Positions 1-10,599 of a DNA stretch of 64,000 nt are shown one piece after another. Each line of letters begins with the position of its first letter. Position 1 is the first letter of the stretch. Source of the stretch: Liolophura sinensis (Eukaryota > Mollusca > Polyplacophora > Chitonida > Chitonidae); contig NC_088296.1 of the NCBI RefSeq assembly GCF_032854445.1, positions 7,478,966-7,542,965 on the forward strand, written 5' to 3'. Made by a program: the position numbers and the translations under genes. The notes under the pieces were generated by a model that was not told where the DNA came from, did no database searches, and was given only the letters and a program-made list of their open reading frames with translations.

Positions 1-123
1 AGTATATACAAGTTGCATGATAACCCAGTGTCTTATCAAGTTAATGGATACGCCAGGTGTGGCTTGTATGTCTAGATACAGCCAACAAGGTTTGAAGTCT
101 GTGTGTTTATTCAAACCGTCATA

Positions 124-377
124 CTCTCAAAAAATAAACAGTTAAATTTAACAGAAAGTCAGTATCTGAGTGATGCTAGATTGCATTTTGTTATTGCAGG
201 AAATTTTTCTGTTAAATGTAACATACATATTCGATTAATTCAACATAACCATTCAATTAGACTAAAAGGAAATTATGTTGAATGTGACACAATATTGTGT
301 TTTAATAAACGAACACAATCTAGCATCACTCAGACGACAGACTTTCTATTAAATTTAACAGACTAATTTTTTGAGTG
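124..377. mobile_element. Foldback MITE, copy A (TA-flanked, TIR CTCTCAAAAAA)
   Basis: The left end CTCTCAAAAAAT and right end TTTTTTGAGTG are inverted, and the similarity runs inward for roughly 100 bp (a shared stretch like GAGTGATGCTAGATTG occurs in inverted orientation at both ends). Both ends abut TA. No ORF for a transposase is visible; the 87-residue frame inside is a by-product. A Tc1/mariner-type origin is inferred from the TA target. Confidence 0.65.
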
Positions 378-498
378 TATTACTATGTGTGTACCGTATA
401 TAACGGTCGGAAACAAGTTTTTACCGATATTAGATATAGAGCATTCCTCCGTTCGCTTTACCCTATAATCTGTACTGCGTGATGTCATTTGAATCTCC

Positions 499-683
499 CA
501 CTCCAAAAAATTAATCTGTTACTTTTAACAGAAAACTGTTGCCTGAGTGATGCTAGAATGTGTTCAGCTATTACAACAAATTATTCTGTTAAATATAACA
601 CACATATTATTAATTCAACATAACCATTATATTAGATCAGGAAGTTATGTTGAATGTGACACAATCTGATATTCTAATAACAA
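499..683. mobile_element. Foldback MITE, copy B (right end missing)
   Basis: It shares the left terminus (CACTCCAAAAAATTAATCTG), the GAGTGATGCTAGAATG block, and the AATTCAACATAACCATT middle with copy A. The right terminal repeat is lost after about 683, where unrelated sequence starts. Confidence 0.55.
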
Positions 684-1460
684 TGGGTCCTATAAAAGTT
701 GTCATTCCTGGACGGCGCAGGCGCGTTAATCCTAGCCTAGGTGAAATAGGTTGTAATATCGCGAATACGGGACTGGTGTATCACTACCAAGTGGAACATA
801 CCTGGATGTTGCGTGTGCGGTCGAGCTGACAGGTAACAGATGGCGCCTGTTTTGGACTGCAGACATCGTTAAGAAAGGACTTATCCGACATGGCGTGAAG
901 CGGGCTATGGTTTATCAAAAGTTATTCCGCGAGCCGGGTATAAAAAGAGGAGTTGAAACAGCCACCTGGGTCTATTTTGATTCCATTCACGGTGACAGCA
1001 ATTGTGACGTCATGACGTCACAAAATATTGAACATTTGAAACCAATGTGTGGGACATCCGTTGTTGACCTATTTGTAACAATACCGCTTGTAATTGATCA
1101 ATGCCTTGCGTACTGTGCGATTTGATTTATAGCATGACAGCATCAATAAGTTTATAAATCAACCTACATGACGTAGGATGCCAGGCAACGATTGATTTAG
1201 GGACAAAAAAAAAGACATGCGGAAACAAGTACATTTTGCAGGGGTAATACCGGAGACGGAAGTAGGCCTATATACAAATCTCTGTCTGTATTTCTTGATT
1301 ATGTTATGCATAATCCTAGACCAGTGACGTCTTATAAATTGCCACTAACACGAATGCGTTTTTATTTTACCTGATTCTGCGTAAGCAGTGGTTCTAGGGG
1401 GCGTGTAACTTGGTACTAGTTAAGCATTATACATGATCAGGTAGAATAAACCCCCAACTC
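684..1460. other. Intergenic stretch with a CRE palindrome
   Basis: This stretch is moderately CpG-containing. It carries short open frames (895-1125 is the longest) without recognisable domains, and the double cAMP-response-element-like palindrome listed separately. I see no convincing gene. Confidence 0.4.
1002..1023. promoter_or_regulatory. Perfect 22-bp palindrome with two TGACGTCA sites
   Basis: The palindrome contains two overlapping CREB/ATF-type sites (TGACGTCATGACGTCA core). No gene start is recognised next to it. Confidence 0.45.
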
Positions 1461-1752
1461 GGGTAAACTGACAAGAGATCGTACTTCACCGGTCACACGT
1501 GACCATTTGTCAATTATCACACTGTCGTCGCTGCTGGTTTTACTGTATGTGGTGTATGTCTTTTGTAATCGCATATACCATGTGTATGCGAACAACTGAA
1601 CAGGCTATAAGCTATACACGAAGGCCTACATATGTAATGATGTGAAAAGCCTACAGCATGCGCAGAGAGCAAAACCAGAACAGCGACGACAGTGTGATAA
1701 CTGGTAAATGGTCACACCTAACCGGTGAAATACGGCCTCTTGTCAATTTACC
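1461..1752. mobile_element. Foldback element with about 75-bp terminal inverted repeats
   Basis: The left arm 1461-1540 and right arm 1679-1752 are inverted copies of each other. Both contain TTCACCGGT, GTGACCATTT, TATCACACTGTCGTCGCTG and, near the outer end, TAAACTGACAAGAG or its variant. The loop of about 140 bp has no coding potential. A related, shortened copy is at 9311-9450. It is probably a non-autonomous DNA element. Confidence 0.6.
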
Positions 1753-1757
1753 TAGGT

Positions 1758-2105
1758 CTGGGTTTTATTATAGCTGTTCATGTAAACAATTATATAGTAA
1801 CAACCCACACGTCTGCCTAGCACTATGGCTTCAACAGATAATTCTTAGTCTGTAATTCTAACACATCTGCCAAATGCTTATTACACAGAGAACAGGGACG
1901 TCGACTGCATATATCGGACCGTATATCCAGTGAATTTTTTCAAGCGACGCTCCGCTGCTGTCGTGGAGTAACGTCATAGAGTTCAGCGCGGCTGTTTTAA
2001 CCGCAGGGAGAATAGGTTGGTACGGCACACAGTTTAAACGTATGAAAACAAACTATATGACGTCATCAACATGAAGTCACGCAATCTTATATGCAGGTCA
2101 ATATG
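1758..2105. other. Non-coding stretch, nothing recognised
   Basis: Unremarkable intergenic sequence with a few CpG-rich patches (1940-2010). No ORF, repeat or RNA gene is evident. Confidence 0.3.
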
Positions 2106-2109
2106 CAGT

Positions 2110-2174
2110 AAAAAGGAAGTGTCCATTGTTTTAGGACTCGGGGCGAGTACTAAAACAATGGGCACTTCTTTTTT
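2110..2174 (+). other. Long near-perfect hairpin (31-bp stem, 3-nt loop)
   Basis: Arms 2110-2140 and 2144-2174 pair at 28 of 31 positions around a GGG loop. Read as plus-strand RNA, two of the three differences become G-U wobbles and only one is a true mismatch. A run of T follows (2168-2179). It could be an RNA hairpin or a short palindromic insertion. No neighbouring copy was seen in the window. Confidence 0.5.
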
Positions 2175-2784
2175 TTTTTGACTGCAGTTATCAAAGCGTA
2201 CATGCAGTGAATGAAGCCATTGTTTCTAATTAAGTGCAAATATAGTATTTGTTTTATTGAATTTGAGGGAGAAATTGTGACCAAACCCAACATGCACGTC
2301 TGTGTCACTACAGAGTGGACCAAAACCTCTATATGCAGTATAATGCAGGTCCGCCCAGAAGCAAATATAATTATGCAAATGTGGATGGTCCCATAGATGA
2401 CACACATATACGGATATATACCAAAACTTGAAGCAGGAAAAATAATAAGAAGAAAATACACAAACAGAAATATATATCAATTGGTATATGGGGTGAGACA
2501 GAGGGATAACAAATTTGACGAGACTATGACATGATGGCTAGGAAGTGAACTAATGAAATGCGAAAAGGGTGCGAAACGACAACCCTTAAGTATTGTCAGA
2601 GGAGGATGCTGGGAAGAGAAAAAAGGGATGCTGGGAGCTGGATGAACCAAGTGAAAATAAAGTCTCACGCTTATGATATCACCCGTGGCAACCACAAAAT
2701 TAAACTAAAACCTACCATATAAAGAAAGTGGTATAACCGAGTGTAAAGAAAAAATGTGCCGCTATATACATACAGTTAAAAAAA

Positions 2785-3155
2785 AGGCGAACTAAATGGA
2801 TTAGACTCCAGACTTTAAGTGGATACCGCCATGTAAAAGGCGAACTAAATGAATTAGACTCCGGACTTTAAGTGGATACCGCCATGTAAAAGGCGAACTA
2901 AATGAATTAGACTCCGGACTTTAAGTGGATACCGCCATGTAAAAGGCGAACTAAATGAATTAGACTCCGGACTTTAAGTGGATACCGCCATGTAAAAGGC
3001 GAACTAAATGAATTAGACTCCGGACTTTAAGTGGATACCGCCATGTAAAAGGCGAACTAAATGAATTAGACTCCAGACTTTAAGTGGATACCGCCATGTA
3101 AAAGGCGAACTAAATGAATTAGACTCCAGACTTTAAGTGGATACCGCCATGTAAA
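2785..3155. repeat. 53-bp minisatellite, seven copies
   Basis: The unit contains AAGGCGAACTAAATGAATTA and GTGGATACCGCCATGTAA. Start-to-start spacing is 53 bp and the copies differ by only one or two substitutions (for example CCAGAC versus CCGGAC), which indicates recent expansion or homogenisation. Confidence 0.9.
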
Positions 3156-3337
3156 CTATACATACAGCGTGTGAACGGAACGACGGAAATTGACTGTAAG
3201 CCGGCACCCCACGTTGCTTAAGAATAGTTACTTACACTGAGCCTCGCCTGACAAAACAGCCACACGTACACATGTATATGTATATATAGGCCAATAGTTA
3301 TATGCATATACGTATCTACCGTCCTTATTTCACAGTG

Positions 3338-3587
3338 ATTTATTTATTTATTTATTTATTTGGTGTTTCACGCCGTACTCAAGAATATTTCACTTATACG
3401 ACGGCGGTCAGCATTATGGTGGGTTTCCCGCGGGCTCCCACGACCATCCGCAGGCTGCTGCAGGACATTCCCACGTACGACCCGAGAGGAAACCAGCATG
3501 AGCTGGACTTGAACACATAGCGACCGCATGGGTGAGAGCCTCAATACGCTTCCCTAGCGCGCCAACCAACTGAGCCACGGTGGCCCC
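3338..3587 (-). mobile_element. MetaSINE-like SINE, near full length
   Basis: Read on the minus strand it starts with a tRNA-like head (GCCACCGTGGCTCAGTTGGT). It continues through a body with TTCCCACCATAATGCTG-type and ATATTCTTGAGTACGGCGT blocks and ends in an AAATAAATAAAT tail. The centre is shortened. Confidence 0.75.
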
Positions 3588-4855
3588 AATTGTGTTGCAG
3601 TGATCATTTCCTGTCTAAAGGTGGCAATAACAACAACAACAACTCACCTGTTCAGTCCGGGACAGCTTTTCGCTATTGAGCTCACAATTGCTTAGCTACA
3701 ATAGACATACGGAACACGGGGGACAGGTATTTGTGTTACCTGATCGCCCCAGCCCAAGACTTAATCGATGACACAGCCAGCTATCAACTGATCTATACTT
3801 GTAAATACTGCTACAGGCATGATGTCAGACTATATGCGTGTATAACCACCGTGGAGGCTTCCAGTGGTAGCTACGGTCCCTGTATAGTTTCGTCGCCAGG
3901 TTAAAGGAACATGTTTAGGCCGACTTCAGTGCATTACTGTGATAGCTGTTGTAGACCTAAATCACATGACTATTGGGAAGGTTGGGTTGGGGGAAGGTTG
4001 GGTTGGGGGAAAGGGGGTGAGGGTGAAGGGGTTGCCCTACTGCGGCAGCTACACTGTTGTCCTACATGTATACTCGCTTCAGAAGACATACCTCTTTTAT
4101 GATTATTATCTCGTACGCAACATTTAAGGCCTATATTTAATGTTGTAAGCATCGCATTATATGTAGAGCGTAGTGTAAAGGCCAACTATACAGCCGTGAC
4201 ACACCTAGCATAGCTCTGTATGAAATTGGTGTTACCAACGTCTTGTAAAGTGATATAGAGGTCAACAGAACACATCAAGGTATATAAAAGACCTATGCAA
4301 ATGTAATGGTTCACATACCTAATTAAGGGCGTAGTTACTGAACACCTGAAGTCCGCCTGAATTGAAATCAACAAACACGTGAATCGCGCAGGTTCGATGA
4401 TATACACAATGACTGAAATTGATTCAACTTGTCCGACGAAACGTTACCTGGTTGCAGCCGCTTTAAACACGGACCGGGTGTACTGTAGGCCTGTATCCTG
4501 GGCGTGTTTGCCTCGTCTACTATCCAGGGTGAATCTCTATAAATTTCCACGGTGGTCTCGGGGTGCTCTCACGCTTCGAGTAACCAGGTCGCAAAGAGCA
4601 TTCACGCGTGCAAGCATGTAGACTGCAATTGTAACTCATTTACGATCGAATTTCAGGAGTGTAGAATTCAACCTTTCTGAATTGAGTATTGGATGTATTG
4701 TCTGGATTTTTTAAGGTCTGTGTGAGAGTGTTATAGCATAACTCTTACTTTTCCGTGAAATGTCAAAAGCACATTTACGCATTTTATGCAACGCCCCAGC
4801 GGGGTCTCCAGGGATAAAAAGAATGGGACCTCCGCTCTTTATTCTGAGTTTCGAG
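3588..4855. other. Intergenic stretch; only a G-rich direct repeat seen
   Basis: No gene was recognised. Around 3976-4020 a short unit GGAAGGTTGGGTTGGGG is repeated twice and leads into a G-rich run. Short frames here have no recognisable domain. Confidence 0.3.
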
Positions 4856-4859
4856 CACC

Positions 4860-5096
4860 CTGATTCCTGGGCAAACAGCAGGAAGTGATAATAACATAGA
4901 GCTAAATGGGCGAAATGCTAATTTTTGCAGATTTCAAAGTACTACATGACACTAAAACTAGTATATTTGAAGGCTAGACACACTGATTACTTTTTCGGAA
5001 ATAATTTCTTACCTGAAAACAATTTTTTTTCCATTGTTTATGCTGAGATCGTCTACCATACCTATCTCACCTGGGTTAAATTCACTTTCCTTTCAA
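4860..5096 (+). repeat. Dispersed repeat, 5' part (split by a SINE)
   Basis: It shares GCGAAATGCT, ATTTTTGC, AAAGTACTA and CTGGGTTAAATT in the same order with 58185-58350. Its continuation (GATTGGCTCAGAGCAGCTATG) resumes after the SINE at about 5436-5500, as in 58400-58450. Confidence 0.5.
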
Positions 5097-5104
5097 CTCC
5101 TGTG

Positions 5105-5427
5105 AACCGTCCCCGATAGCACAGTTGGTAGAGCCCCGTTTCGGGAGCGGTAGATCCGGGCTCAATCCTGGGTCGAGGGACAACTAAGACCTGAAAAGAG
5201 GAAGTTGTAACTCCCTCGCCTGGCGTTCAGCATGAAGAGGATAGTGCAACGGCTATAGTATTACGACTTACGGCTATAGAATTACGGCTTACTTACCTTC
5301 AGTCAGTCGTCTCTACATAAAAGACCGGTGGAAATCCCTCTGCAACTTGGAGGCACATTACATGCACTCAAAGGATTCCTTCGTCGTCATATGACTGAAA
5401 AATCGTAAATTACGACGTTGAACTCAC
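5105..5427 (+). mobile_element. Second-family tRNA-SINE with inverted 3' portion, flanked by CTCCTGTG
   Basis: The head (GATAGCACAGTTGGTAGAG A-box-like; GGGCTCAATCC B-box-like) and body run on the plus strand to about 5265. The last part (about 5305-5425, with TGGAGGCACATTACATGCA and CTTCGTCGTCATATGACTG) lies in the orientation opposite to that in the full copy at 11398-11720. The octamer CTCCTGTG at 5097-5104 and 5428-5435 looks like the target duplication. The insertion splits an older dispersed repeat. Confidence 0.65.
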
Positions 5428-5539
5428 CTCCTGTGCTTTAGTCACGTGTGCTGATGATTGGCTCAGAGCAGCTATGCATCACTGAAAAACTATGAATGGG
5501 GCAAACCGCTTCGATTTGGCAACAATTAAGTGACAAAGA

Positions 5540-6020
5540 TATTTTCATTTATTTTTTTTCAATTTTTTTTGTTTTTCTTGTTTTTGAGAGTGTTGAAAGG
5601 CATTCAAAATTTGAAAAATATGGCGGGCTTTATGAGCTATACTGACGGTATCTGGGAACTCTGATATCACACACCTTTCTTCCTGATGTTCAAGGAAGGA
5701 AATTTTGGGATAACTTTTTTCAGTATATTTTACTAAATAATTAAATAATAATTACTAAATAGTAATATTTTACTAAACGAGTTATTCCGGCATTCAGTGT
5801 CGTGATTTTTGAGTTGAAAAAACTTCCTATGACGTCAGAGTTCCTAAACTCAAATAGTATGGTCCATAGAGCCCACCTTAGAATTCAAATGTCTAAACGC
5901 CTTTAACTCTTTTCACAAAAATCTAAAAATATGAATGAATGTGTATTTATGCATAGTTTTAAGTGCTCTGTTTAGTGACGCCTACCTCGATTATTGGACG
6001 TCTATTCCTTTAAGTGAAAA
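5540..6020 (+). repeat. Dispersed repeat of about 430 bp, copy 1
   Basis: It matches 9515-9955 in order and orientation: GTTGAAAGGCATTCAAA, CTGATGTTCA, AGTATGGTCCATA, AGCCCACCTTAG, CTTTAACTCTT and TTTATGCATAGTTTTA are shared. About 40 bp of AT-rich sequence (5735-5775) is extra in this copy. It is non-coding and of unknown class. Confidence 0.65.
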
Positions 6021-7550
6021 ACAGTCGAATGTAAAGAACAATCAAGTAACTTTATATTATAAGAATAAACAAGGACATGTCATAAACCGGAGCGTTCCCC
6101 GTTTTCAATGTGACGTCATTTCCTGCGCAATGGCAACTTTAGCCCACGCTGCATGTGGAATCAGTACCTTATTATCATTTCCGATTTAGAGCGTCTCTAG
6201 AGCGGACGATGTAATTCTGTGTATTTTAGGGTGTAAAATCTTTTTTTGATGAGGGTGCGAGTGATGTCAGCGGGGCGTTGATATAGGCACCCCTCCCAGC
6301 TGCTGGCACACACAGATCCACATTTTGACGGTCAACCTATACCAAGATTATTATGGTTGCTTTCTCACAGGCTGGGTCAGGTATGCACCAAAGTTTATTG
6401 GCCACGGAATGTTTGGGGCTGAGTTACAGCACTAAACGCTAACATTGTCGCTTATGAGAAATTAATACGGGTCTGAGGCCGTGTACTTGAAGCTAAGACA
6501 CCACAAAAGTAGCGCACAGCTCTGGTGTAACATGCACGTGGACAATATCCCTAAAAATAAAAACTCGAATGCCTCTTTATATTTGGTATGCATTGGTTCC
6601 CTAAATCATCAGATTAACCAGTTAAGTGAAGATATGTCAAAGCCAGCACCAATGAACCATATTATAAAAGTTATTTAGTCCTTTAATCTTTCGAATCGAA
6701 CAAGTCGAACCAACGTGCGCCATGTTTTAAATTTAAACTTCCGCCAAGTTCCGGCAAGGTACCAGTTCACATATAATCACTTCGGATATCTTAGGGAATG
6801 CACACCAAATATAAGTACGCAGTCGAGTGGTTATTTTCAGCGAAATTGCCCCAGTGGAGGTGGGTTATATCTGGGATTAAGAGTTGGGATTATCTTAATC
6901 CCAGGTTACACGCACTGATGCTGAGCGCTACATAAGTAGGCCTCTAGTGTTTCGGCAAACTCCATACTCCTTTCAGCGTATACGTCTCTCTCTACCTTCG
7001 GCTTTTCTCCACTGCCCCCGCTGGTAAATTTTGTACAGAAACCTTGAACAACGCCGAGGTCACTGGGTCACGGTGATGAGACAGGAAGTGATGTCAGAAA
7101 ACACACAATCCGTCTCAAACTTTACTTTATTCGCATGCATTCTCTTTTAATATCTAAGAGTATATACGAAATGATTTTAACTAAAACAATTTTATTGATG
7201 AATGCGGATAAAATATAGTTCCGCGGTAGGACACACGTGGTGAGACTAATTATATTTACTTATATTTTAAATAAGCCTACGTGCGTCTCTCAGGCTCTAA
7301 AGATAAAGCTTGTCCAGTGGTGTCTTCCGCGTCACAATGTGTATCCATCTTCCAAGCGCCACCGACCACTTCGGTGGCCTCATGGTTACAGCGTCCGCCT
7401 CGAAGTCGGGTCAAAACAAAGACATAAAAAATGGTACTTGTTGCAGCCTCTTGGTGCTCAGCACTGAGAGGATAGAGCAAGGAAACCTGACTAGTTGGTT
7501 CGGTGTCAGTATATAATGTGTCTTGGTGCAAACAGCCAATGACTCCTCGT
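6021..7550. other. Intergenic stretch, no feature recognised
   Basis: Mixed-composition DNA with only short frames. The region 7345-7400 faintly resembles a degenerate tRNA-SINE head (GGTGGCCTCATGGTTACAGC), but it is too diverged to call. Confidence 0.25.
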
Positions 7551-7552
7551 CG

Positions 7553-7553
<1 letters not shown>

Positions 7554-7620
<67 letters not shown>
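7554..7620. repeat. (TA)n microsatellite, about 33 units
   Basis: Uninterrupted TA dinucleotide run. Confidence 0.95.
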
Positions 7621-7622
<2 letters not shown>

Positions 7623-8366
7623 GCCACTTGAATCCCAGACATATCAGTATGTGTAAACAAACGGTTAGTCGAGATTTTGAAGTGTATAGTACACGCGATT
7701 CATATCATCAATGGACCTTACATCTCACTGGCGTATCAGTTATGTTATCACACAATGTCAAAGGTCAGACATATCTCACGTTCTGTAGTCTACAGATAAT
7801 TTGATGCGTATATATGCGCCGGCACGTGACATCTTAAATCTTCGAGGTGGACATTTGTATTTATTTCGGTTGCTAATACTGAAAATACTACTTTACTAAA
7901 TTTTAACAGAGTTGACTTTGTTAACGATTTTTTTAACACGCTGTTGGTTAACAGTAACAAACTACTCTGTTCCAGACCGTAATCCGGGGATAGGTAACAA
8001 AGTCAGTTTGTTAAACTTGAACCGGCAGCGCCCGGCCTGGGATCCGGTCTGGACATTGTGGCCAAACGGTGTATAATATGTCAAGGTTGAAGCAGTATTT
8101 ATCGAGTTATCGTATTTTCACCGACCACTCCGTTTTCACGCTGCCATAGCTCCTCGATTATTGGAAATAAATGTGAAAATATGGTGGAAATTGCAGGCAC
8201 ACTTGATAATAAGTAGTTACCCTCTATAATTATTGAGTTAAAACATTATTTTATACTGATACAATATAAAATTGCTTCCTGCGTTTATTTTTGTGTTGAG
8301 TATATATCACAACAACATTTTAGATATTTAACATTTAACAACAATGGGGGAAAAAAACGCTGTATT
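7621..8366. other. Intergenic stretch, no feature recognised
   Basis: A stretch at about 7905-7975 has several TTAACA and GTTAAC motifs in both orientations, which may be an old foldback fragment. Otherwise nothing is identifiable. Confidence 0.25.
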
Positions 8367-8512
8367 CTATTTATTTATTTATTTGATTGGTGATTTACGC
8401 CATACTCAAGAATATTTCACTTATACGACGGCGGCCAGCAATATGGTGGGAGAAAACAGCGCACTGAGCTCGGGGGAAACTCATGTCCATCCGCAGGTTG
8501 CTGTCAGACCCC
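8367..8512 (-). mobile_element. MetaSINE-like SINE, head missing
   Basis: The tail and 3' body are present (ATTTATTTGATTGGTG, ACTCAAGAATATTTCACTTA). The sequence stops at CAGGTTGCTGTCAGACC without the tRNA-like head, which is typical 5' truncation. Confidence 0.7.
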
Positions 8513-8941
8513 CTGTAATCGTATTGTGTCAGATTAGCACTTTTAAGCGCTGCTGTTCTCCTTGTAAATGTTAAAATGGCTGAGGTGATTTGCACTTCAG
8601 CACGGCAGAGCTAGAGCTACAATGCTGTGCATTAAACAAATGACTCCAAGGTGTGCTTTTCAAAAGTTGAGAAGTCATTGGCAACAATATGTAGCTCTTG
8701 CAGAGGACTGTTTTGAGGGAGACATGATTTCAGTTTGGATTAAATGGTTTTCAATAAAAAGTTTTATGGGCTATTGTGTACGGGTATTATTTGATAAACC
8801 ATGTATATACACACTTGCAACAGACAACAAATAGTGTTAAACCCAACATTTTGACAGTATCGTGACCTCATCACCACACAGGTATTCACGGTTATGCGTG
8901 AATCTGATCTGGCTTTACTCTCTATTTATGCTATAGTCTTT

Positions 8942-9206
8942 ATATTTATTTATTTATTTCATTTATTTATTTTATTCAAGAATATTCCAACCTATACGAC
9001 GGCGGATAGCATTCTGGTGGGACGAAACAGGGCAGAGCCTGGAGGAAGCCCACTACCATCCGTAGGGTGCAGTCAGGCCTTCCCACGTATGATCGGAGAA
9101 GAATCCAACATGGGCTGGACTTGAACTCACAACGATCGCATTGGTGGAAGGTTCCTGGGTCATTACGCCGTGCTGTCGTGCTAACCCTTTCGGCCACGGA
9201 GACGCC
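8942..9206 (-). mobile_element. MetaSINE-like SINE, full length, diverged
   Basis: It runs from an ATTTATTT tail through a CAAGAATATT block and a CTTCCCACGTATGATC block to a head (CTAACCCTTTCGGCCACGG). The sequence between tail and body is rearranged. Confidence 0.7.
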
Positions 9207-9310
9207 TTGTCTTTTATACAACGCAGTCCTGAATAAACCAGAATTCTGCTGCGTCGTGGACTATAATCATCCGTGATGCCTGGATGAAGAGTTGAAATAA
9301 AACGTTAACT

Positions 9311-9450
9311 GAGGTAAACTGACAAGAGATCGTGTCTCACCGGTTTTAGCTGTGACCATTTGCCAACTATCACAAAGTCGTCGCTGCTCTGGTTATACTC
9401 TCCATCCTGTAGCCTTTTATACTGTGAGTGAAATACGGCTTTGGTTATAC
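9311..9450. mobile_element. Shortened relative of the 1461-1752 foldback element
   Basis: GGTAAACTGACAAGAGATCG, TCACCGGTT, GTGACCATTTG and CGTCGCTGCT match the left arm at 1461-1540. GTGAAATACGGC near 9427 matches the other arm, so the loop appears deleted. Confidence 0.55.
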
Positions 9451-9514
9451 TTTAAAAGTAAAAGAAGGCTAAAATATGAACTAAGGTTCATCATTAAGAC
9501 AACTGAAAATGATA

Positions 9515-9955
9515 CATAAGCATACTTTCATTTGTTTTTTACTATTTAGATTTTTTAAGAGTTGAAAGGCATTCAAATATTTAAATTCTGTGGTGGGATT
9601 GATGAGCCATACTGACTGTATCTAGGAATTCTGACGTCACATGACATCTTTTACCTGATGTTCACCGGAAGAAATGACTTTTTTAGAACATTTTTTCAAT
9701 ATTCCTTTACTCTCGGGTAAATTGAGTTCTTCCAACATTCAATTTCGTGATTACGGTTGGAAAAACTTCCTGCTCCTAAATTCTGATAGTATGGTCCATA
9801 AAGCCCACCTTAGGCTTCAAACGTTTGAACGACTTTAACTCTTCACAAAAATCTAAAAAAATAAAAAACATGAAAGTATATTTATGCATAGTTTTAGATG
9901 GCCTTTTAAGTGATGCGTACTTCGATTTTAGACATTTTTGACATTTAATTGGTAA
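9515..9955 (+). repeat. Dispersed repeat of about 430 bp, copy 2
   Basis: Colinear with 5540-6020. It contains no long ORF on the plus strand. The only frame of note (9776-9982, minus) is a by-product. Confidence 0.65.
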
Positions 9956-9985
9956 TCTACGCCGTTTTCTAATGCTGGCCACTTT

Positions 9986-10075
9986 CCATAGTGAAGGGAT
10001 AGAGCGTTGTCTGCATTCGAATATCAGGAATTAAGAACGAGGTCGCAAGTTCGAATCCAGCTATCGCTGTTTTAC
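9986..10075 (+). mobile_element. tRNA-like SINE head leading into a minisatellite
   Basis: GATAGAGCGTTGTCTGC resembles an A box region and GGTCGCAAGTTCGAATCC is a near-ideal B box. The following GTCTGTGGTTTTCTCCAGGC looks like the start of a SINE body, which then becomes the 19-bp array. Confidence 0.5.
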
Positions 10076-10109
10076 AAGAGATGTTTAAAGAACTCCGGTA
10101 AACGTCTGT

Positions 10110-10587
10110 GGTTTTCTCCAGGCACACCGTTTTCTTCCAGGCACACCGGTTTCATTCATGCACGTCGATTTCCTCCATGAACACCAGTTTCCTTCGTGCA
10201 CATCAGTCTCCTCAATTTACACCAGTTTCCTCCATACACACCGTTTTCTTCCAGGTACACCGGTTTCCTCTGTGTACACCGGTTTCCTCCAGGCACATCG
10301 CTTTCCTCCATGCACATCGCTTTCCTCCATGCACACCAGTTTCCTTCGTCCACACCAGTTTCCTCTATGCACACCAATTTCCTTCAGACACGCCCATTTC
10401 CGCCAGACATACCGGTCTTCTCCATGCACATCAGTTTCCTCCAGGCACACAAGTTTGTTCCATGCATGTCAGTTTCCTTCAGAGATATTGGTTTCCTTTA
10501 GGCACACCAGTTTCCTCTAGGCACACCGATTTCTTCCATGCACACAAGTTTCCCCCAGACAGACCCGTTTCCTCCTTGCACTCATAA
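10110..10587. repeat. 19-bp minisatellite, about 25 diverged copies
   Basis: The unit is roughly CGGTTTCCTCCAGGCACAC with frequent substitutions (AGGCACACC, TGCACATCG, TGCACACCA). Because 19 is not a multiple of 3 and few stops arise, several frames stay open on both strands. These are not judged to be genes. Confidence 0.9.
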
Positions 10588-10599
10588 ACCTGACCGTTG

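Noticed and set aside
103-366. 87-residue plus-strand frame
   Set aside because: It lies within the foldback MITE copy A and translates its inverted arms.
2785-3155. Regularly spaced repeats resembling a CRISPR array
   Set aside because: The repeats are head-to-tail without unique spacers, and the genome is clearly eukaryotic.
10108-10587. Frames of 73-159 residues on both strands (Cys/His/Pro-rich on plus)
   Set aside because: Generated by the 19-bp tandem repeat. The zinc-finger-like look is accidental.
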